In this document: in pieces, positions 47,331-58,634 of the stretch | Position numbering within the stretch: position 1 is the first letter of the stretch | How the letters are laid out: every line of letters starts with the position of its first letter | Origin: Owenia fusiformis | Taxonomy: Eukaryota; Annelida; Polychaeta; Sabellida; Oweniidae | Reading direction: 5' to 3' | Assembly: GCA_903813345.2 (NCBI GenBank) | Contig: CAIIXF020000006.1 | Location: 10,298,348-10,362,347, forward strand | Length of the DNA stretch: 64,000 nucleotides | The notes under the pieces: generated by a model | Database searches by the model: none | What the model was told of the DNA's origin: nothing | The model's input: the letters and a program-made list of their open reading frames with translations, nothing else | Program-made: the position numbers and the translations under genes

Positions 47331-47525
47331 TTATGACTTGACTTTGTTTGCATGACTGTTATTCTGCAATTTGGTGAGTGTTTTTCTAGTATGGCCACAA
47401 GGGTCAGTGTGATTTGTGTTTTGGCTTGCTTCTTTCTTCGTCCTCTGTTTGCCGCTCTTTCCTGAATACATAGCTTTTTCCTGGTCGTAATTGTAATGGT
47501 CGTATTCGTCTTCGTACTTCTCCAT
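47331..47525 (-). CDS. NUPR1: NUPR1 (p8) homologue, nuclear stress protein
   Basis: 64 codons from ATG 47525 (A at -3, G at +4) to TAA 47333-47331; the frame is open further upstream to a Met at 47591, but the later start fits the family and the Kozak context. After an acidic and Tyr-rich start (DEYDHYNYDQEKAMY) comes the NUPR signature: GKSGKQRTKKEASQNTN, then GHTRKTLTKLQNN. In vertebrates this is KGRTKREAAANTN...GGHERKLVTKLQN. NUPR1 is a small disordered, highly basic chromatin-associated protein induced by ER stress, starvation and injury. The human protein is 82 aa; here the N-terminus is shorter. A strong donor (CCAG/GTATGT at 47321/47320) follows the stop, so the 3' UTR is probably spliced. 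Upstream lie a TATA box and a CRE. Confidence 0.87.
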   Translation of the reverse strand: MEKYEDEYDHYNYDQEKAMYSGKSGKQRTKKEASQNTNHTDPCGHTRKTLTKLQNNSHANKVKS

Positions 47526-47617
47526 AATGAACGTAGAATTAAGTTCAAATTCGTATACGAATAGCTGATTGAAAATGGTTCTATGGTGCAATAAGATGCT
47601 CTTGCTGTGTATGTGTA

Positions 47618-47650
47618 TGTTTATATATGAGTTAATAAGTCATGACGTCA
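47618..47650 (-). promoter_or_regulatory. NUPR core promoter: TATA box and perfect CRE
   Basis: On the minus strand a palindromic TGACGTCA (47643-47650) is followed about 17 bp downstream by TATATAAAC (47618-47626), predicting a transcription start near 47595, about 70 bp before the ATG. CREB/ATF binding to TGACGTCA is well established, and vertebrate NUPR1 is an ATF4-linked stress gene, so this fits. The foldback at 47721 begins 71 bp further upstream. Confidence 0.6.
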
Positions 47651-47720
47651 TTTTTTCGAATGTAGTGATTGGCTGCATCTGTAAATTCTCATCGTGGGAT
47701 TGGTTAATCATGACATTACA

Positions 47721-48610
47721 CACCCTTGGTATACGCAGCTAACGAAAATTGACCGGCACGGGTCAAAAGCTGGACCGGCACGGGTTAACGGTTTTATTTG
47801 AATTTAAAATAGCCATAACTTGCTCAATAATGACTTCCTCGTGTCTAATTTGAAATATATGATGCCTCCCGATGCTTTTAAGTACCCCAATTTTTTACAG
47901 ATTTTTAAACGGACCAAAACTCTCTAAATGCGCATTTATGCTCTTTTCTCTCGAGAACGGCTGTCTCATTTTCACGATAACTTTTATTTAGTATTTCTAA
48001 CAAATAAGATCTATTTTTCCCCATCAAGGTATGATGTAAATGACATGCTATTTACATCTTGTGAGTTTCAATGACGCGCGTTTGATTTTATAAAAAATGC
48101 CAAACTTTGTGACAAAGAATTTCATCAGCTATTGCCCCGAACCGGTCCGTCTTCTCTCTGCAAGCAGATTGCCCCGAACCGGTCCGTCTTCTCACTGCAA
48201 GCAGGATGAAATTCTTTGTCACAAAGTTTGGCATTTTTTATAAAATCAAACGCGCGTCAATGAAACTCACAAGATGTAAATAGCATGTCATTTACATCAT
48301 ACCTTGATGGGGAAAAAGATATCTTATATGTTAGAAGTACTAAATAAAAGTTATCGTGAAAATGAGACAGCCGTTCTCGAGAGAAAAGAGCATATATGCG
48401 CATTTAGAGAGTTTTGGTCCGTTTAAAAATCTGTAAAAAATTGGGGTACTTAAAAGCATCGGGAGGCATCATATATTTCAAATAAGACACGAGGAAGTCA
48501 TTATTGAGCAAGTTATGGCTATTTTAAATTCAAATAAAACCGTTAACCCGTGCCGGTCCAGCTTTTGACCCGTGCCGGTCAATTTTCGTTAGCTGCGTAT
48601 ACCAAGGGTG
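47721..48610. mobile_element. Near-perfect 890-bp palindromic foldback element, TTACA target duplication
   Basis: Arms of 406 bp each (47721-48126 and 48205-48610) are almost identical in inverted orientation, differing at only a few positions. The 78-bp spacer holds two 37-bp direct repeats (48131-48167, 48168-48204; CCGAACCGGTCCGTCTTCTC core) that differ at one base. Termini are CACCCTTGGTATACGCAGC; subterminal GACCGGCACGGGT occurs twice per arm. TTACA flanks both ends (47716-47720, 48611-48615). No open frame of note. Arm identity suggests recent insertion or gene conversion. Superfamily not identified. Confidence 0.92.
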
Positions 48611-48965
48611 TTACATATGTTCTATTTTTAGACAACACGTGGCTCGAACGTTTAAAGGCCCCATAACATATTATAAACAAAATCATTGTCCATGATGCAA
48701 TGCTTTGGGTCAAAAAGATAAATTTAAAGGAAGAAACAGATTTATAGGCGGGGTGACAAAATTACAAGCAACATGTACAATTGACCTACCAATCTATTCC
48801 TTACAATCTCAATTGAATATCTCACAAAAGATTGACGATATGTTATAAATTGGTGAAGTTATAATGGATTCAAAGTGCTAAAATGGGTGAAAAATAATTT
48901 TCCTGAAATACAGTGTGCATTAAGGCTGTTCGCTAGATCTGATTCTCTCTGAAGATTTAAGCCTT

Positions 48966-49296
48966 CAGGGGCGGATCTGGGAACCAACAAGGGGGGGGGC
49001 CCAAAGTTGTTGTCTGAGAAAAAAACTTCCGCGCTTGCGCGGAAAAAAATTTTGGGCCCCATAAACCCTAAAGTGGGCCCAAATTTTGAAATTTTGAGGC
49101 CCATTTTCTTCAAAATTTGGCCTAAAATTAACAAATAAGGTCTTACAGGGCCAATTTATGACCAAAAATGCCTACTTTTTGGGGCCTTAAAGCCTTTTTA
49201 GGCTCAAAATTTTTTTTGGGCACAATTTTTTTTTTCTGGGCCCACCCAAGGGGGGGGGCCCGGGCCCCTGGGCCCCCCCCCCATATCCGCCAGTGG
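48966..49296. mobile_element. MITE of the GGCGGATCTGGG-end family (copy 4)
   Basis: Left end AGGGGCGGATCTGGGAACC, right end CATATCCGCCAGTGG. The interior has G/C homopolymer runs flanking GGGCCC blocks, GCGCTTGCGCGG and the family's CCAATTTATGACCAAAAATG-type stretch. Open frames on the minus strand here are repeat artefacts. Confidence 0.75.
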
Positions 49297-51599
49297 CCTT
49301 GGACTCAGTGCATTGTGTACTGAACCATTCCACGAATATGTTGTTTCCAAATCTTTGCATGATCCCGCAGGGGGAATGCAAAATTTAGGAAACAACATCT
49401 GAGTGGCCACAATGCATTGGGTCTTCGGCTTAAATTCTTTTCACACATTGCAAAATATTTTCTATAAAATCACCTAAAAGATACAAAATCACCAAGAGAA
49501 CATATTTTCAATGAAACTTTTTGCAAGTGTCAAGTCGATTGGAAAACTCAATTTCAATCTCAATCGCTAAGCAACTGTACACAACAAATGCGTTATTTAT
49601 ATTTCACACACTATTCATTATGTGAATACTCTGTTCGGGTTGGCTGGAATCGGACACACCTTGCCTAGCTATGTGTTATAGGGTATCAGTAGCACGTGCA
49701 AGTGTTGTTAATTTAAAATAAATAGTACCGTGGGTACTGGGCTCACATGGTGTTGCTCAAAAGTGAATGATGGCTAAAAAGGCAGAAAATAAAAAAATGG
49801 ATGTAATTTTTGCCGATTTTTTGTGACAAAATTATTTCATACAACTACTTTTTACATTGACATGTACTTAGGGACCCAGCCTGAATATTTTTGTTTTTGA
49901 ATATTGGAGAGTATTACGCGAGATTTTTTCATTTTCTTGTTGGAAAATATATTTATTTTATGATGTGGGGTGATATCTAGAGTTTGAGGCTTGCGAAAAT
50001 AAGATATCCTCATCTTTATACCCCCCACCCTATAATTTCAGGGGGGTTAGAAGAATATAAACTTTAATTCATAACTTTGGAAGTAAATGAGATACAAACT
50101 TAATTTTTTCACCATAATTTATAGAATGACATCAGTAATGCAGAAAAAAATATTTCAAACGAAAATAAGCTAATTTGCATAATTTAACCCTTAAACCGCC
50201 ATAAAAACTATTAAATAACGGAATAATAATAAACAACTTTTACTGTAATTGCCTTCATATGAAGTTATAACTTATGAAATAATTCCTAAAAATGCATCTA
50301 TATATGTATATTAGATGTGCAAAATATTAAAAGTGTATCTTACATAACGACTGTGAAAAATATTTCTCCCCTTACCCTAAAATTGAAGGGAGGGGGTCAG
50401 AAGAAAATAAACTTTAATTCATAACTTTGGAAGTATATAAGATACAAACTTAATTTTTTCACCAAAATTTACAAAATAATATCAGTAATGGAGAAAAAAA
50501 TATTTTGAACAAAAATAAGCTAATTTGCATAATTTAACCCTTAAACCGCCATAAAAACTATTAAATGACAAAATGATAATATACGACATTTACTGTAATT
50601 ACCTTCATATGAAGTTATAACTGATGAAATAATTCCTAAAAATGCATCTATATATGTATAATAGATGTGAAAAATATTAAAAGTGCATCTTATATATAGA
50701 TTGTGAAAAAAGTTCTCCCCCTACCCAGATATTTCAGGGGGGTCAACTGAAAATGGACTTTAATTTATAACTTTGGAAGTATATGAGGTATAAACCTATT
50801 TGTTCACCAAAATTTATGTAATAACATCAGTCACTAAGAAAAAACATTTTTGATATGCAAATAAGCTAATTTGCATAATTTAACCCTTATACAGTCATAA
50901 AAACCGTTAAATGACAAAACGATAAAATACGACATTTATTTTAATCGACCTCTCATGAAGTTATAACTTATGAAATAATTCATATAGTTGCATTTATATA
51001 TGTATAACAGATGTGCAAAATATTAAAAGTGTATCTTACATAACGACTGTGAAAAAAATTCTCCCTCTACCCAGATATTTGAGGGGGGGGGGGTCACAAT
51101 GAAAATGGACTTTAATTCATAACTTTGGAAGTATATGAGGTACAAACTTAATTTTTCACCAAAATTTATGTTATAACATCAGTAATTCAGAAAAAATATT
51201 TTTTGATATGCAAATAAGCTAATTTGCATAATTTAACCCTTATAAAGTAATAAAAAACGTTAAATGACGAAGTGATAAAATATGGCATTTACTTTAATTG
51301 ACTTCTTATGAAGTTATAACTTCGAGAAAAAATGTACAACAGATATGCACAATATAAAGAGGTTATTTTATATAATGAGTGTGAAAAGAATCTTACACCC
51401 TACTTTAACTTTAACTCATAACTTTGAAATAATTTATTATATTTATATTTCTTCGCTGAAAATTGAGAAATCACATCAATAATGAAACGAATATTACATG
51501 GGGACAATACTATATTTCAACTAATTTGCATAATTTAAGCTTCAAACAGTCATGAGAATCATTATAAGGCAAAGTGGTTCTATACTGAAATTGACTTCA

Positions 51600-51904
51600 C
51601 ATGAAGTAAGGACTTTGACAATATATCCTTTCTTAATACTAGCATTTAAATGGAAAAATGATATCAACAATTATGAAGCTATTTTTCCCAACTATTTCAA
51701 TACCCATGGAGATTTTCATAGATATAATACTAGAGGCAAATCAAACTTCACCCTTCCTAAAGCAAAACTGAAAATTATGGCAAAAAAACAATAGCCTTTA
51801 GTGGTTACTCCATATGGAACAATCTCCCAGAAGAAATAAAAAAGTCAAATTCCATTTCTTTTCCTAAATCAAAACTGAAGAAGCATATTCTCTTAGCTTA
51901 TTAA
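51600..51904 (+). pseudogene. LINE reverse-transcriptase C-terminus, frameshifted
   Basis: One frame reads HRYNTRGKSNFTLPKAKLK to about 51780; after a frameshift the next gives AFSGYSIWNNLPEEIKKS and FPKSKLKKHILLAY then stop. The order HxYxTR, P, then WNxLPxxI and FKxxLK is the usual C-terminal tail of non-LTR retrotransposon polyproteins (CR1/L2-like). Not functional. Confidence 0.7.
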
Positions 51905-52348
51905 TCTTTAGTTGACTATATCATTTCTTGTTTCTTCAGTAAGAAGGGTAGGCTCTCAAGGGAGGTACATGGGCCAACCTGGGGGCTGCTCCAAACTACT
52001 TAAGATCTAAAATAATAATTCTGACCATACCAACCTTGGGGAAGGTAAAATAATAACTAATATTTTATAAGAATCACACTTTTAAAGATTATTTGCGTCA
52101 ATGCGGTAGCCTGGCATCTTTAAATAATAATTAATGAAGCTACACATTCATAAAATTTCCCCATGGCATATGGCACCTTCTTGGCTTCAAATGAAACGAG
52201 CATCATGGATCCCCCATAACTTTATTTATTATAATCTAACTTTTGTGATTACATTCCGGTTTGATTCGTTGACAACATAATGATATACTTCATGATTTAA
52301 CTACTATATGTACGGGTATTTAAGCATCACCTGTGGTGCCACCTATTA

Positions 52349-52880
52349 TTAATAATATGTGTACACATAATGATTAAATGAATGAATAAATTGAGTTGAA
52401 TTGAACTTGCAATGTTTCAGAATAACCCTTAAAAAGGTAACCATAACAATTCTAAAGTTTATTGAACCATAATCAGAGTCACTGTGAGGACTGGTGTCAT
52501 ATTCTAGGTTGTAGGTACCTGATGCAGTGAAAATGTCATCATATATATTTGGGTTAATCCACTTATTCCCGTCCACACTCACTTTCCTTTGAGCCGCATG
52601 AACATGCAGCAAAACATTCTGTACCTGCAGTGTCACATGAGCAAGTGGTTTAACATATTGCTTTGTCCTTGTATCGTTTGCATGTGCAAAATGACTTTGG
52701 GATTTTTGTTATATCAAGTTTCGTTTTTTTGGTCATTTTAATGGTCTCAAGAGTAATATGAACCACTTGACATCCAAATCCATTCCCTGGCTCTGGAATC
52801 TCAAAAAGTGGTTTGTAAGCATTCATTGAAATGTATAATTGTTATAAACCAAAAATGCATCCATAATTAGTGGTAATGCT
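52349..52880 (-). other. Possible decayed coding sequence, unidentified
   Basis: A minus-strand frame (52636-52349) and an alternative frame with a Cys-rich CDTAGTECFAACSCGSKE stretch look mildly protein-like, with an acceptor-like TGCAG at about 52622. No family is recognised; probably part of the mobile core of the giant foldback. Confidence 0.2.
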
Positions 52881-52969
52881 CTAATATCATTTTGGATGCT
52901 GCAAACAAGTGTAATACATCCAATGATGGTTTGTTTTTATATTGAAATATAAACAAAAATAACGCAACT

Positions 52970-53200
52970 CCCCTAGACCAGAGATCGTGCCCATGTGGAC
53001 AGTCAATGGAGACAGAAACTCACTTTAAAGTAGAATGTCATATGTTTGAAAATGAACGATTAAGTCTGTTTGCCTAAATGACTGATATCCATAGTGACTT
53101 TTACATGTATACAAGTCTAGGAAAATATTGTATAATAATGAATGAAAAAAAACTGTTCAAAGGACACTTGGAAAATGTATGATAAATATGTTAGTCAAAA
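52970..53200 (+). pseudogene. Second LINE remnant with CxCG...H...C motif
   Basis: One frame reads RSCPCGQSMETETHFKVECHMFENER before a stop at about 53078; later sequence in another frame continues for about 30 codons. CPxCG/ETExHF/ECxxFxxxR is the zinc-knuckle-like tail of some non-LTR reverse-transcriptase ORFs. Broken by stops and frameshifts. Confidence 0.6.
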
Positions 53201-55370
53201 GTCGTGAAATAGTTACATGCGATGGTCTCTAATAGGTCGGCATCAACCAGGAATTGTTTTAATTCATGTATGTATCTTAATGTAACATCTTTAGTGCGTT
53301 AGACTTTAATTAATAAATTTACTACTACTAGTATAATATTGTTTCCATGTAATATTTGTTTCATTCTTGATGTGATTTCTCAATATTCTGGCGAAGAAAT
53401 ACATGTATAAGCTCTTTCTTATACGATTTCAAAGTTATGAATCAAAGTTTATTATTTTCTTTTAACTTCCCCCAACCCTAAAATATTAGGGTAGGGTGTG
53501 AGATTTTTTTCACACTCATTATATACAATACCCTTTTTATATTGTGCATACCTGTTGTAAATGTATTTCTAGGAATTATTTCACAAGTTATAACTTCATA
53601 GAAGTCGTATTTCATCACTTTGTCATTTAACGTTTTTTATGACTGTATAAGGGTTAAATTATGCAAATTAGCTTATTTTCATATCAAGATATTTTTCTGA
53701 ATTACTGACGTTATAACATAAATTTTGGTGAAAGAATTAAGTTTGTACCTCATATACTTCCAAAGTTATGAATTAAAGTACATTTCCATTTGACCCCCCT
53801 CAAATATCTGGGTAGGGGGACAAATTTTTTTCAGCGTCGTTATGTAAGATACACTTTTAATATTTTGCACATCTGTTATACATATATAGATGCATTTTTA
53901 GGAATTACTTTATTTGTTAAAACTTCATGAGAGGTCAATTAGAGTAAATGTCGTATTTTATCGCATCGTCATTTAACATTTTTTATGACTGTATAAGGGT
54001 TAAATTATGCAAATTAACTTATTTGCGTATCAAAAATATTTTTTCTGAATTACTGATGTTATTACATAAACTTTGGTGAAAAAATTAAGTTTGTACCTCA
54101 TATACTTTTAAAATTATGAATTAAAGTCCATTTTTATTTGACCCCCTCCCCTCAAAAATCTGGGTAGGGGGAGAATTTTTTTCACAGTCTTTGTCTAAGA
54201 TACACTTCTAATATTTTGCACATTTATTATAAATATATAGATGCATTTTTAGGAATTATTTCATAAGTTATAACTTCATATGAAGGCAATAACAGTAAAT
54301 GTGATATAACATCATTTCGTCATTTACTAGTTTTTATGGCAGTTTAAGGGTTAAATTATGCAAATTAGCTTTTTTTCATTCAAAATATTTTTTTCTTCAT
54401 TACTGATGTTATTTCATAAATTTTGGTGAAAAAATTAAGTTTATATCTCATATACTTCCAAAGTTATGAATTAAAGTCTATTTTCTTCTGACCCCCCTAA
54501 AATTATAGGGCGGGGGGTATAAAGATGAAGATATCTTATTTTCGCAAGTCTCAAACTCTAGATATCACCCCACATCATAAAAGTAACTTATTTTCCAACA
54601 AGAACTGAAAAAATCTCGCGTAATACTTTCCAATATCCATTTTCACTTTCTAGCTGTTTCTCAGAACTTGGGTCCCTGAGTAATGGCTTTTTACAATGCA
54701 GGGCACCTGAAATTATTTGTAAAGCTAGGATATTGGCCACAAGTGAATTTTAATTCGTAAGACAAAAAAGGCGACCATTTTGAAAATAGGCGAACTTTTG
54801 AACCAGGAGTCATAGGGGAGTTTTCTGTATTGATGTTGAATAAAAATAACTTAAAACAGAAATCTTACCGACAGAGGTTTTAAGGCAAATGGTCCAAATG
54901 TGGATTTCGCGAGACGATGGACATATCAATGTTAACTAAAATGGCTGAAAAAAACGGACATAACTTTTTGCCGATTTTTTTGTATCAAAATTATTTCATA
55001 CAACTTCTCTTTACAGTCAGAAAAGACAATAAGTCACTAATTTCAGGCGGGAAGAAGCCGTCTTTTCCAAATGCTTTTGTATATTTCTTCCAATGATATC
55101 GCCCCCTCGACTTATTTGTCATTTCATTTTATGCATTTGAATGTACTACATTTTTGTTCATAAGTCCATTTGGAATGATTTATATGACTCCAACTTCCTG
55201 TTAATTCCTATAATATTCATCTTCCATCCCACCCTTTCACTTGAAACAGTTTTCAATGGTAGCCTTTTCGCTTTCACCGAAAGGCATTAGTCCTTCCAAA
55301 CTGAGATTTTGAACAGAATGTATTTTTGATACAAAGAGCAATGAAAAAATCAATAGACCTGAGGCCTCAT

Positions 55371-57052
55371 TATCAGTTGGTCGCAAACTATGTGCGTTGC
55401 GTCTGCGTTGCGACAGCGATCGCAGAACGCAACGCTTGAGTTGCGTGTTATTTTCAGTTGAGCGCAATCGCAGACGCAAAGCAAACGCAAAACAATAGAA
55501 ACGCAAAGTAGCGAACACAAGTTTAAAGTGTACTCTGGCGGGAAGTTTAAATCGTCCAATTATAAATACACATACTATCACCAAATATAAATGTCTGTTC
55601 GGTTTTTCCATTCTTTTATCGTTGATTCAACTAAGACGTATTCCAAACGAACGTGTTGTTCGTTGATCATGACCAAAGGAGGACGGTGTCTGGTTTCATG
55701 GTTACAGACTGCTTAACAAAAATGCTTCAGAATAGTAATTTACAAAGTTGCCTTTCTCGATGTACAAGTATAATGTTAAATTTATAAAAGGGTCTTTACA
55801 AATATGTTTGCACGGATTTCGAAATAGTCTCGTTATTAATAGTATTTGTCATTTCCGTGTCTTCCGGGCTAATTTTTTCTGAATTCCGGGATTTATCCCT
55901 GCATGTTGAATTACTCATATGGAGAAGCCACACGTTCGTCTGTCCGTCCATCCGCCCATTATATAATTTAATTAATACTACTGATTCAAATATCAAGTAA
56001 TTCTTTTCATCATCATCACGCCTGGAGATCGGAAAAAAATTCGCAGATGCTTAAAAACTAGACCCTATTATTTTCAAAATCAATGAGAAATGATATATTT
56101 CACATAATTAACATAATTAGAAAAATGCAATCCTGTAAGCAAAAACATGGACCAAGCTCATCCAGTACCTTATAAGTCACAATAAAAAACGAGTCATAGA
56201 TGGGCAGAATAATGGTATACGAGACAATAATAAAATGGAAGTGAATAAAAATTCAGTTTTCAGGGTCATTTTGATATTTCAAAAACAATAAACCATAAAA
56301 AATGATATGTTCTATTTATTGTTAATCAGTGAGTTTTGCTCTGCATGTATGTATGTATGTATGTATGTAATTGTAACAATGTGGAAATAATGGGACGAAA
56401 TGTCTCCTGTTCATATCTGGAGGTTCCCAGTTACGGGAAATCTTATTGCTATAAAATCCTAAGATGACCTAGTACGGATTGCTCGTTTTTTAAAATTCTT
56501 GGCGGACCACCATTAGATATCATATGTCTAATCAACTCAATGTTCTCATCCCCCTAAGTACTCAAAATCCCAAGGGATTTGGCGATTTAAAAGTATGAAA
56601 CATTTTAGTTCTCTTCGAGTGTCACTTGCAGACTTGTGTATGTCGTAATCGCATTAAAAGTTAGAATAAACACGATTTTTGAAGGATTTACAAGCTTAAC
56701 AAAAAGTATGTTTTAATGATATTATATACATACGATTGAACAATACTTTTGATAATACTGATGGAAACGTAATCAGGTAATGCGATGATTCCCAAAACAC
56801 CACAGAACAACCGCTAAAATATATAAAAAAATGGCACTCAAAGATGCACTATATTTGCGTTTTGATTTGCGGCAGGGTAAAAGATATCGCAAGTATTTGT
56901 TCACTTGCGTTCAAAAAATCTATAATCTTGCGTCAGAACTGCGTTTCGTCAAAGTGGTAATATGCTTTTTAGGAAATATATGCGATGCGATGCGTTGCCT
57001 TGCGCAACGCATGCGGCGATTCTGCGTTGCGACCAACTGATAATGAGGCCTC
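55371..57052. mobile_element. TTGCG-rich TIR element (first of two abutting)
   Basis: The left end GAGGCCTCATTATCAGTTGG followed by TCGCAA is exactly inverted at the right (TTGCGACCAACTGATAATGA and GGCCTC). About 200 bp at each end are full of GCGTTGCG/CGCAACGC motifs. The middle is AT-rich, without a transposase. Non-autonomous; GAGGCCTC at each edge is itself a palindrome. Confidence 0.75.
56345..56368 (+). repeat. (ATGT)n microsatellite
   Basis: Six uninterrupted GTAT/ATGT tetranucleotide units. Confidence 0.9.
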
Positions 57053-57053
57053 T

Positions 57054-58407
57054 GAGGCCTCATCACGCGCTCGTCGCAAGATTTGCGTTTGCGTCTGCGT
57101 TGCGTTTGCGAATCTACAATTTGCGCAAGCGCAACTCCCGAGTTGCGTCTTATCACGCGCTCGTCGCAACGCAGATCGCAACTTAAGCGGTAGATTACCC
57201 AATGTGATCGCAAAAATGTAGAATTTCAACTTAATATATAAATTGGCGGGGAAATCATATTAAGTAAAAATACAATGTCCGTGTCACAGAACTTTTTTTA
57301 TGCCCATAGACTCACCGGGCCTTATTCAAATACTTATCTCGAGCTGAGTTTTACTTTTAAATATAGAAAGTGATTATTTCAATCTAAAAATATCAACGTG
57401 CAACGATATCACACATAATCCATTCTGATACTCATAGCATCTTTCTGTTTCACCTGAAACATCTCAGTCATTACACGAATTTCGCGATAGTGAACACCCT
57501 CGTCATCACATACTCTAATCCGAGTGCAGCCTAGTCAGTGCACACTCTCATTCGGTGCAGTACACACTATCATTATTTGAGTGTGCTATCACGAGTGTGC
57601 TCTGTGTACTTAAAATGGTGCACTCGTCTGGTGAAAGTATTTAATGCCGAGGGTGCACCCGGGTCGCAGGTTAGGTTATGTATGACGTGGTGTCACACGG
57701 GTGAGAGAGTGTACTGAGAAGGATGCACTCAGATGAAAGTCTGTACAGACGAAACTTTACTCGGTTGAGAGCATGTAATGACAAAGGTGCACTCGGATGA
57801 TAGCGTGTACTGACTGACGAGTGTGCACTCGGGCGAGAGGATGGACCGCAGATCAATTAAATCAGTGAATTGCAGACAGATGCTTGGGTTATTCCAATTT
57901 GTCATTTGTAAGTTGCCGGTTGCAAAGAACCTCAAAGGTATGCCCATTTTAAGCGATGCTGGAATGAATGTTGCGTTTCGTTTTTTTGGATTTGCGATCA
58001 GAATTTGGATTTAATTATAAAATTCGAATGTTTTAAACACCCCTCATACCATTAACGATTCCTTTGATTTAAGCACTTTCAAAAAACATAAACTAACTTT
58101 TTATTACACAGTCGCCTTGAGAAAAGAACATACTTACGGAATCAATAAAGAAACTCATAGATTGACACATTTGAAATGGATAACAATTGTCTTAAAGATG
58201 AGTAATATTTGCGACTGATTTGCGGCAGGGTAAGAGCTATCGCAGGTTTTTGGTCAGTTGCGATTGAAACATCTTCCAAATTGCGATTGCGTTGCGTTGC
58301 GTTGCGCCGAGGGGATGATACAAATCCTGATTGCGATTCGCCAAAACTTGCGTTGCGTTGCGGTGCGGTTGCGAATCTGCGTTGCGACTTGCGGATGATG
58401 AGGCCTC
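57054..58407. mobile_element. TTGCG-rich TIR element (second of two abutting)
   Basis: The left end GAGGCCTCATCACGCGCTCG followed by TCGCAA and the right end TTGCGACTTGCGGATGATGA followed by GGCCTC form an inverted pair related to the 55371-57052 element; TTTGCGGCAGGGTAA-type subterminal sequence is shared (56865 and 58218). Only one base separates the two elements' GAGGCCTC edges. The core contains a degenerate tandem repeat (57470-57850). Confidence 0.7.
57470..57850 (+). repeat. Degenerate tandem repeat around GTGCACTCGG
   Basis: Units of about 20-45 bp built on GTGCACTCGGGTGAGAG and GTGTACTGA recur about ten times with much variation; the first few are in inverted orientation (CACTCT, CTCATTCGGTGC). 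Open frames here are artefacts. Confidence 0.6.
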
Positions 58408-58550
58408 TGGTGCACAGACAAGCTTTTTAGACTAAAACTGATTGACAGATCCTATCATGCGATAGATGGCACAAACGCTATGAAGATCTCATTGCGCAGC
58501 TCTGATATTGGATTTTTTGATATGCATTGTTGAATTTGTTGTCAACCCCG

Positions 58551-58625
58551 TTGTCCGAAACCCAGTTGTCCGAAACCCAATTCTCCGAAACCCATTTTTC
58601 CGAAACCCAGTTCTCCGAAAATTAG
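58551..58625 (+). repeat. 15-bp tandem repeat, 5 units
   Basis: Five consecutive units of TTCTCCGAAACCCAG with one or two changes each. Lies 10 bp left of the next TIR element. Confidence 0.9.
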
Positions 58626-58634
58626 GGGATCTTA

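Larger units (their letters stand above)
49868..54679. mobile_element. Giant 4.8-kb foldback with about 350-bp tandem units in both arms
   Basis: The outer left block (AGGGACCC...GCGAGATTTTTTCATTTTC...GATATCTAGAGTTTGAGGC, 49868-50000) recurs inverted at about 54535-54679. Each arm contains diverged tandem units of about 350 bp. In the left arm ATAACTTTGG-type blocks occur at 50071, 50421, 50767, 51119 and 51418; in the right arm inverted counterparts occur at about 53429, 53760, 54109 and 54458. Every unit holds TAAGCTAATTTGCATAATTT followed by AACCCTTA. The core (about 51500-53400) carries two LINE fragments. Direct repeats of about 80 bp (TTTGCCGATTTTTT...ATTATTTCATACAACT) lie just outside, at 49800-49860 and 54960-55015. 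Arm divergence suggests an old element. Confidence 0.85.

Noticed and set aside
47261-47548. 95-codon minus-strand frame overlapping NUPR
   Set aside because: Another frame of the NUPR exon running into the intron; the NUPR motif is in the other frame.
56920-57229. Several Arg-rich open frames on both strands
   Set aside because: They translate the GCGTTGCG-rich ends of TIR elements.
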